DNA of 6,518 nt, taken from positions 6,739-13,256 of the forward strand of contig VAYL01000052.1 in the NCBI GenBank assembly GCA_005884305.1, given 5' to 3'. The notes beneath the pieces were generated by a model, which saw only the letters and a program-made list of their open reading frames with translations, was not told where the DNA came from and made no database searches. Position 1 is the stretch's first letter. Every line of letters begins with the position of its first letter. The translations under genes were made by a program, and so were the position numbers. Positions 1 to 4,848 of this stretch are shown here, in pieces. Origin of the DNA: Actinomycetota bacterium. Its GTDB lineage: Bacteria; Actinomycetota; Thermoleophilia; Solirubrobacterales; 70-9.

Positions 1-2604
1 GTCGGCCGGGACACAGCGCGGCAGCTCGACCAGCTCGGCGAGCTGGAGCGCGTCGATCAATTGACGCTCAAGGGGAAGTCACTGCCGGTCGAAGCGTGGC
101 GCCTTCGCTCGGTGCCATCCGAACGAGCCGCCGGACCGGCCCGACCCAGCCCGCCCTTCGTGGGACGGGAGCGCGAGCTCGGGCGGCTTCGCGAGGCGTT
201 CGACGAGGTCGTGACAGGGCGGCAGCCGCGCCTCGTCACCGTCGTGGGACCGGCGGGAATCGGCAAGTCGCGGCTGGTCGGGGCCCTCCTGGAGCACGTA
301 CGCGGACAGGCAACGACCGCGGTCGGGCGATGCCTCCCATACGGCAACGGCATCACCTACTGGCCGGTCGCCGAGATCGCGCGAACGCTCGCGGGCGCGC
401 CGACGCAGCAGGCGGTCGCGAGGCTGATCGACCGCGGTTCGACGGACGAGGAATCGAAGCTGATCGCCGCGCGGCTCGCCCGCGCTGCAGGATTCGCCCG
501 CGGCACCGTCTCGGTCGAGGAGGCGCAGTGGGCCGTGCGAAAGCTGATGGAGCGAGTCGCGCGCGGCGGGCCACTCGTCATCGCCTTCGAGGACATCCAC
601 TGGGCGGAGCAGAGCCTGCTCGAGCTGATCGACCACGTGGCGAGCGTCTCCGGCCCGGTTCCCCTGCTCTTGATCTGCTTGGCCCGGCCGGAGCTGTTCG
701 AGGCGCATGCGGACTGGCCCATCGCGGCGGGAGCGGACGCGATCAAGGTGGACCTCGAGCCGCTTTCACAGGGGGACGCGAGCGAGCTCTTCGCACGCCT
801 CCCGGAGGGCAGTGAGCTGACGAGCGATGAGCGGGACCGCGTTCTCGCCGCCGCCGAGGGCAATCCGTTCTTCCTACAGCAGATGGCCGCGGTGCAGGTA
901 GAGGCGGATGCAATCCCGCCGACCATCCAGGCCGTCCTGACGTCCCGCATCGACCGCCTCCCGGAATCCGAGCGCGCTGTGCTCGCGGCCGCCGCCGTCG
1001 AGGGGCGTGTCTTCCATCGCGGCGCGCTGGAGGAGTTGATCGACGCGCCGCATCGCAGCAACCTCGATTCGAGCCTCGCAGCGCTCGCCGAGCGACGGCT
1101 GATCGGCCCGGCTCGAGCGGAGTTCACCAACGAAGCTGCGTACCGGTTCGACCACATCCTCATCCGCGACGCGACCTACAGCCTGGTCCCGAAGAGGGTG
1201 CGGGCGGATCTCCACGAGCGTCACGCGACCTGGCTCGAACACCGATCGGACTACGAGCTCGGTGAGCACGAGGAGGTGACCGGATATCACCTTGAGCAGG
1301 CTCTGAGATGCCGCCTGGACCTCGAGCCGGCGGCGCGTGAACGGCATCGGGACCTGGCCGCCCGGGGCGCGGACCACCTCGGCGCGGCCGGGCGGGTGGC
1401 GCTGGCACGCGACGACATGCCCGCGGCCGTCAACCTCCTGGGGCGCGCGACGGCGATCCTGCCCGACGACGAGCCGATCCGCGGCACGCTGCTACCGGAG
1501 CTCGGCTCGGCGCTCACCGAAATGGGGCGGCTGGCGGAGGCCGAGCGCGTCCTCGAAGGCGCCGTTCAGGAGGCGGGCCGCCGCGAGGACGACGTGGCCC
1601 ACGCCCACGCAACGGTGGGCAGGCTGTTCCTGCGACTGCAGGTGAACACCCAGCTCGGCACCCGGGAGGTGCGCGAGCGGTTCGAGCCGCTGCTGGCGAC
1701 CTTCACCGGGTCCGGCGACGACCTCGGTCTGGATCGCCTGTGGCGCCTGCGGGCACTCGTCCACTGGATCGAAGCGCAGTCAGCTGAGGCGGACGCCGCA
1801 TGGGAGCAGGCGGTCGAGCACGCGCGACGCGCCGGCGACGAGCGAGGGTGGTCCGACGCGCTGAGCTGGCTGGCATCGTCGGCGTTCACCGGCCCGCTTC
1901 ACGTCGATGATGCTGTCGCCCGGTGCCAGAGCATCAGGACGCAGCTCGGCGGACATCGGCGTGCCCAGGCGCTCGTCCTCGATCACCTCGCCGCGATTCG
2001 GGCGATGCGCTGCGAGATCGACGATGCGCGTCGCCTGATCGCGGACAGCCGGGCGATCATGGGAGAGCTCGGGATCTCCATGCATACGGCCGTCTCGCAC
2101 GACGAGGCATTCGTTGAGCTGGCGGCGGGGGATGCGGACCGCGCGGAGAGCGTGCTGCGCGCGGGCTATGAGCGTCTCGCCGAGATGGGTGAGAAGGCGC
2201 TCCTTGCGGATACGGCCGCGATGCTGGCCCAGGTGCTCTACGAGCGGGGTCGGCTCGAGGAGGCGTGGCGCTTCACGCGCGAAGCCGAGGAGGCCGCGGC
2301 CGACGACGACCTGTCCGTGCAGATCGCCTGGCGGGCGGGGCGAGCCCGGCTGCTGTCGCGACGTGGCGATGTTGCGCGAGCGAAGCGGTTGAGCGCCGAG
2401 GCCGTGGAGCTGGCCGGCCGCACCGACTGGCTGACCGACCACGCCGATGCGCTGATCTCGCATGCGGAGGTGCTGCTGGCGGCCGGCGAGGCGGAGGATG
2501 CCGCGCGAGCGATCCAGAAGGCAATCGCGCTCTATGACCGCAAGGGGAACCGGCTCGGGATGCGCCGCGCCCAATCGCTGCTGGCGGCTCACGTCCCGGC
2601 CTAA
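1..2604 (+). CDS. Class III cyclase-AAA ATPase-TPR signalling protein, 3' part (5' end outside window)
   Basis: The reading frame is open from base 1, so the start lies upstream; the TTG at 61 is internal. Numbering residues from base 1, residues 1-38 (containing LTLKGKSLPVEAWRL) match the end of the class III nucleotide cyclase domain as found in cyclase-ATPase fusions ('...L.LKG...PV.A.RL'). The ATPase module follows: FVGREREL at 53-60, Walker A GPAGIGKS at 83-90, a Walker B-like strand LVIAFEDIHW with Glu197-Asp198, ARPEL near 228-232, EGNPFF at 286-291, and FDHILIRDATY from 383, the conserved element that ends such ATPase modules. From about 455 to the TAA stop the protein is Ala/Leu/Arg/Glu-rich helical repeat sequence resembling TPRs (for example LGSALTEMGRLAEAERVLEGA). 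No C-terminal LuxR helix-turn-helix is present, which argues against a LAL/MalT regulator. Probable role: cytoplasmic sensing or scaffolding coupled to cyclic nucleotide synthesis. The ATPase/TPR call is firm; the cyclase call rests on a short tail. Confidence 0.85.
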   Translation, partial: VGRDTARQLDQLGELERVDQLTLKGKSLPVEAWRLRSVPSERAAGPARPSPPFVGRERELGRLREAFDEVVTGRQPRLVTVVGPAGIGKSRLVGALLEHVRGQATTAVGRCLPYGNGITYWPVAEIARTLAGAPTQQAVARLIDRGSTDEESKLIAARLARAAGFARGTVSVEEAQWAVRKLMERVARGGPLVIAFEDIHWAEQSLLELIDHVASVSGPVPLLLICLARPELFEAHADWPIAAGADAIKVDLEPLSQGDASELFARLPEGSELTSDERDRVLAAAEGNPFFLQQMAAVQVEADAIPPTIQAVLTSRIDRLPESERAVLAAAAVEGRVFHRGALEELIDAPHRSNLDSSLAALAERRLIGPARAEFTNEAAYRFDHILIRDATYSLVPKRVRADLHERHATWLEHRSDYELGEHEEVTGYHLEQALRCRLDLEPAARERHRDLAARGADHLGAAGRVALARDDMPAAVNLLGRATAILPDDEPIRGTLLPELGSALTEMGRLAEAERVLEGAVQEAGRREDDVAHAHATVGRLFLRLQVNTQLGTREVRERFEPLLATFTGSGDDLGLDRLWRLRALVHWIEAQSAEADAAWEQAVEHARRAGDERGWSDALSWLASSAFTGPLHVDDAVARCQSIRTQLGGHRRAQALVLDHLAAIRAMRCEIDDARRLIADSRAIMGELGISMHTAVSHDEAFVELAAGDADRAESVLRAGYERLAEMGEKALLADTAAMLAQVLYERGRLEEAWRFTREAEEAAADDDLSVQIAWRAGRARLLSRRGDVARAKRLSAEAVELAGRTDWLTDHADALISHAEVLLAAGEAEDAARAIQKAIALYDRKGNRLGMRRAQSLLAAHVPA

Positions 2605-2607
2605 CGG

Positions 2608-2624
2608 CGCTCGCTACCCGAGCG
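2608..2624. repeat. Short inverted repeat at the convergent gene junction
   Basis: CGCTCG (2608-2613) and CGAGCG (2619-2624) form a perfect 6-bp stem with a 5-base loop. It spans the 9-bp gap between the two convergent stop codons; the loop holds the peroxidase stop codon. No T-run follows on either strand, so it is not a textbook intrinsic terminator. It could impede polymerase from both sides or be chance in GC-rich DNA. Confidence 0.3.
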
Positions 2625-4194
2625 GAGCCAGCAGGCTCTTCTTGCCCTCGAACGCGAAGAGCAGAAGGTCGACCATCCGGAACGTGTTGTTGTCCGGGCC
2701 GAGCGTCGGGCGCCAGGCGGCGTCGTTGACGATCGAGAATTGGCTTCCCTCGATCGCGCGGTTGAAGGTCTCGGCGACGATTCGCGCGCCCACCCCCTTC
2801 AGCCTGCCCGCATTGAACTCGGCCTCGCGCAGGATGTAGAACCAGAGGGGCGTGTTCCGGACGAGCGCCTGACGCTGGTTTTTCGTCAGGCCGCCGAGCT
2901 CGATGCCGCCGCTGCCGTCGCGGATCTGGGCGCTGGTGAGCTTTGTCAGGTTGACTCCCTTTCCCCTCAGGAAGGTCGCCATCTGCTGCCCGGTCGCCAG
3001 CGTGACCATGTTCGCGCGGGTCAGGTTGCGGAAGGCGAGGTTTCGGTCAGGGTCGTTGGACGGCATCGATGCGGGGGCATCGATGGTGTTCGTGGGAAGG
3101 TGCCGCAGCGGATCGACGATCGAGGTATCGATCCGCATCGCCCGATTGAACTTGTTCGCGGGGACCTCGAGGTTTGGCTTGCCTGCCTCCGCGAAGTCAT
3201 AGAGCCGGCGAAAGTCGGCGATCCAGGTGCTGATCAGGCGAGTCTGGCCGCCGAGGTCGCCGCTGAGCCCGGAGAAGGTGAACAGGTAGTCGAGCGTTCC
3301 CGTTAGGTCGTCGAAGACCTTGTTCCAGCTGTAGGCAGCGCGGATCATCGAGTGGCCGAGCCGAAACGCGCCGACCGAGAACTCGATCGGCATCGTCGGG
3401 ACGTCGGTCGCCGGCAGGCCCACCTCGAACGCCTTGCGGCCGTTGTTGAAGACGTCGTTCACGACCCCGGGGGCGCAGATCCGGGGCAGGTAGTCCGTCC
3501 TCACCATCCACTGGTAGTGCTTGGTGACGATCTCCCGGGCCGTGATGAACTTGAGGCTCGGAGGCACCGATCCGAGCTGGGTGTCGACGACCCGGTTGTG
3601 GAAGCGGATCATCGCGCAGTGCGTCTGGGCGACCGCGAGGTTCTCGTCGTTTCGCGGATCCGGGATGATCGCCTTGCGCTTTTGGGCGTTGGTGGTGCCC
3701 GCGCCGCGCGGCAGGTCGAAGCCGTCCATCGCCGCAAACCCGCCGTCCGCCTTCGACTTCCCGGTCTTCAGGTGGAGCCCGTCGGGCTCGTAGAACTGCG
3801 CCGATGCGGGATCCCCGGGGCCCGCGCCGTAGAGCGAGTCGAGGTCGAGGGCCGGTGAGCGGGCCTGAATGAGGTGCGCAGGCGAGACGTGGTCGCCGAG
3901 CATGACGCCGGTCTTGTCGAAGGTGAGGTCGTGATCGGTGAACTGGCCCAAATAGGTGAAGCCGGCCGGGATCTGGCCCGCTCCGCCCGTCCCGGCCGCC
4001 ATCAGGCTCCCGACCTTCTTCCGGATCGCCTCGGAAATCTGTCGCCCGGTGCCCCTTGGCCCAAGCCGCGAGAAGCGAAACGGCGGCGTTACCGCCTCGA
4101 CATCGGCCGCCAGCGTCGGCGGACGACCGCCGGCGGTCTTGTCAAGAAGGCCCTCTCCGAGGACGAAGAAGCTCTCAGAACCATGCGTCGCCAT
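2614..4194 (-). CDS. Animal-type haem peroxidase (peroxidase-cyclooxygenase superfamily)
   Basis: A 526-residue protein of the An_peroxidase family, which uses a haem to reduce peroxides while oxidising halides, phenols or lipids. Catalytic residues align by motif with myeloperoxidase: GQFTDHDLTFD carries Gln84, Asp87 (haem ester site) and distal His88; DPRNDEN carries Arg181 and Glu184 (second ester site); FRLGHSMI carries proximal His281; Asn390 in FRNLTR matches the Asn that hydrogen-bonds the proximal His. ALDLDSLYG (115-123) matches the calcium-loop region. The residue after Glu184 is Asn, so the Met sulfonium haem link of myeloperoxidase is absent. The N-terminus (MATHGSESFFVLGEG) has no signal peptide or membrane segment, so the protein is cytoplasmic or exported by an unseen route. 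The ATG at 4194 is supported by a GGAGG 8 bases upstream. It probably shares a transcript with the small gene at 4319-4648. The family call is firm; the substrate is unknown. Confidence 0.93.
   Translation of the reverse strand: MATHGSESFFVLGEGLLDKTAGGRPPTLAADVEAVTPPFRFSRLGPRGTGRQISEAIRKKVGSLMAAGTGGAGQIPAGFTYLGQFTDHDLTFDKTGVMLGDHVSPAHLIQARSPALDLDSLYGAGPGDPASAQFYEPDGLHLKTGKSKADGGFAAMDGFDLPRGAGTTNAQKRKAIIPDPRNDENLAVAQTHCAMIRFHNRVVDTQLGSVPPSLKFITAREIVTKHYQWMVRTDYLPRICAPGVVNDVFNNGRKAFEVGLPATDVPTMPIEFSVGAFRLGHSMIRAAYSWNKVFDDLTGTLDYLFTFSGLSGDLGGQTRLISTWIADFRRLYDFAEAGKPNLEVPANKFNRAMRIDTSIVDPLRHLPTNTIDAPASMPSNDPDRNLAFRNLTRANMVTLATGQQMATFLRGKGVNLTKLTSAQIRDGSGGIELGGLTKNQRQALVRNTPLWFYILREAEFNAGRLKGVGARIVAETFNRAIEGSQFSIVNDAAWRPTLGPDNNTFRMVDLLLFAFEGKKSLLAPLG
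2625..2643 (+). terminator. Possible weak intrinsic terminator for the cyclase/ATPase gene
   Basis: GAGCC (2625-2629), loop AGCA, GGCTC (2634-2638), followed by TTCTT (2639-2643). It starts 21 bases after the TAA at 2602-2604, on the correct strand for the upstream gene. The stem is only 5 bp plus a possible G-U pair, and the T-tract is short and interrupted. It lies inside the last codons of the convergent peroxidase gene, so coding constraint could explain the sequence. Confidence 0.3.
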
Positions 4195-4318
4195 CGCTAC
4201 CCCCTCCTATTGCCCGATCCTTCGCCGCGAGGGAACGACGAACCGATCAGAATCCTCGAGGACCAGACTCCCATCGGCTGGGGCCGCCCGTCAAGGTCGG
4301 CGATCGAACACATGCAGC
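4195..4318 (-). other. 124-bp gap between the small gene and the peroxidase gene
   Basis: No coding sequence is supported here. It holds the peroxidase Shine-Dalgarno site, a perfect 10-bp palindrome TCCTCGAGGA at 4253-4262, and on the minus strand a TTGACG hexamer (4294 to 4289) resembling a -35 box, with no convincing -10 at 16-19 bp spacing. The peroxidase may have its own promoter here, or be expressed only by read-through from the upstream gene. No clear terminator separates the two. Confidence 0.4.
4203..4207 (-). promoter_or_regulatory. Ribosome binding site of the peroxidase gene
   Basis: On the minus strand the sequence AGGAGGGGG lies just upstream of the ATG at 4194. The GGAGG core is separated from the start by 8 bases, near-ideal spacing, which fixes the start codon. 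Confidence 0.8.
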
Positions 4319-4648
4319 TCACAGCTCCAGCTCGACCTCCTGGCTCCAGAGGAAGACGCGGACGTCGCTTCCCATCGCGCAGACGATGCCCACGGCGTTT
4401 GCCGGACCCGACGTGAACTCACGCTTGTATTTTTTGTCCGTGTAGCCGGGGTGGATGTCGAGGGTCCAGGTCTTTCTCGGCTTCTCGAACTTTTGGGGCG
4501 AGGTTGCCATCCCGGCGACCTTGTTTTGCTTTTGGGAGATCGAGACGGAGACCAGGGACTCCGATTCCCCGACGTCCCAGTCGAACCTTCCGTGGGCACG
4601 CACAGCGCCCTTGACGATCTTCAGAGGTGACTCGAAGTTGGATCGCAT
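4319..4648 (-). CDS. Hypothetical 109-residue beta-rich protein upstream of the peroxidase
   Basis: The family is not recognised. The protein has no signal peptide and no membrane helix. Alternating polar/hydrophobic stretches suggest beta-strands: roughly residues 10-24 (IVKGAVRAHGRFDW), 31-48 (LVSVSISQ and following), 61-66 (WTLDIH), 78-92 (FTSGPANAVGIVCAMGS, Cys90), and a C-terminal strand ending WSQEVELEL. This would fit a small beta-sandwich or jelly-roll fold, as inference only. The ATG at 4648 follows GAGGAAGGTGGAAC on the minus strand, a plausible ribosome binding site, and the frame ends at TGA (4319-4321). Codon choice is less GC-biased than in the neighbours, with AAA AAA and TTT-type codons around 4430-4530. 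It precedes the peroxidase by 124 bp on the same strand, so a shared transcript and a partner or accessory role are possible. Confidence 0.7.
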   Translation of the reverse strand: MRSNFESPLKIVKGAVRAHGRFDWDVGESESLVSVSISQKQNKVAGMATSPQKFEKPRKTWTLDIHPGYTDKKYKREFTSGPANAVGIVCAMGSDVRVFLWSQEVELEL

Positions 4649-4651
4649 GTT

Positions 4652-4662
4652 CCACCTTCCTC
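4652..4662 (-). promoter_or_regulatory. Ribosome binding site of the small beta-rich gene
   Basis: On the minus strand GAGGAAGGTGG ends 3 bases before the ATG at 4648; within it GGAAGG lies 6 bases from the start. It is purine-rich and complementary to the 16S anti-Shine-Dalgarno sequence, though not the perfect consensus, and supports this start. Confidence 0.6.
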
Positions 4663-4741
4663 GGTTCGCGATGCGGACGTGGTCGTCGATGACACCCTAA
4701 CTCGCCGCGCACCAACCAGCGCGCTCGAACCGGTCGCGGCC

Positions 4742-4747
4742 TAGATT
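4742..4747 (+). promoter_or_regulatory. Candidate -10 box for leaderless transcription of the ceramidase gene
   Basis: TAGATT fits TAnnnT and ends 8 bases before the ATG at 4756, the usual distance from a -10 box to a transcription start. Together with the lack of a convincing Shine-Dalgarno site (only GGGGCGG abutting the ATG), this suggests the transcript may begin at or next to the start codon. Leaderless mRNAs are common in actinobacteria. No matching -35 box is seen. Confidence 0.3.
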
Positions 4748-4755
4748 TGGGGCGG

Positions 4756-4848
4756 ATGGCTGCGGTTCGACGGATACGACACTGCTGCGCGCTCGCCGTA
4801 CTGGCGGTCGGATTGGTGGTGTTTGCGTCGTGCACGCCGGCCAACGCT
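4756..4848 (+). other. N-terminal signal peptide of the ceramidase
   Basis: The first 31 residues show a basic n-region (RRIRH), a hydrophobic core (ALAVLAVGLVVFA) and a polar c-region ending PANA before SSKLEVG. Cleavage by signal peptidase I after Ala31 (ANA|SS) fits the AxA-type rule. VFASC at 22-26 resembles a lipobox but has Phe at -3, so a Cys26-anchored lipoprotein is a less likely alternative. Either way the enzyme acts outside the cytoplasm. Confidence 0.8.

Larger units (their letters stand above)
4649..4755. promoter_or_regulatory. Divergent promoter region between the small gene and the ceramidase
   Basis: This 107-bp gap separates two divergently transcribed genes, so it must contain the promoter(s) of both unless one is far away. 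Candidate actinobacterial-type -10 boxes (TAnnnT) are TAGGGT on the minus strand (4699 to 4694), giving a leader of about 35-40 bases for the small gene, and TAGATT on the plus strand (4742-4747), just upstream of the ceramidase ATG. No good -35 hexamer stands at 17-18 bp from either. The short shared region would allow one regulator to control both directions. Assignment of individual boxes is inference. Confidence 0.5.

Noticed and set aside
61..63. TTG as the start codon of the ATPase gene
   Set aside because: The frame continues upstream to base 1 with sequence consistent with a cyclase tail, and no ribosome binding site precedes the TTG.
1780..2592. Long minus-strand open frame opposite the TPR region (270 codons)
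   Set aside because: It is a shadow of the GC-rich TPR-coding strand, with no recognisable domain.
1337..2604. LuxR/MalT-type transcription factor for the first gene
   Set aside because: The ATPase-TPR layout resembles LAL regulators, but the C-terminus ends in TPR-like helices without a helix-turn-helix, and the N-terminal tail points to a cyclase.
4289..4294. TTGACG as the -35 box of a peroxidase promoter
   Set aside because: The hexamer is good, but the sequence 16-19 bp downstream (for example GAGTCT) is a poor -10, so no promoter was called.
4428..4437. A6 run in the small gene (minus strand) as a programmed frameshift site
   Set aside because: It does not fit the X XXY YYZ slippery pattern in the gene's frame, and no overlapping downstream frame with a plausible product was seen.
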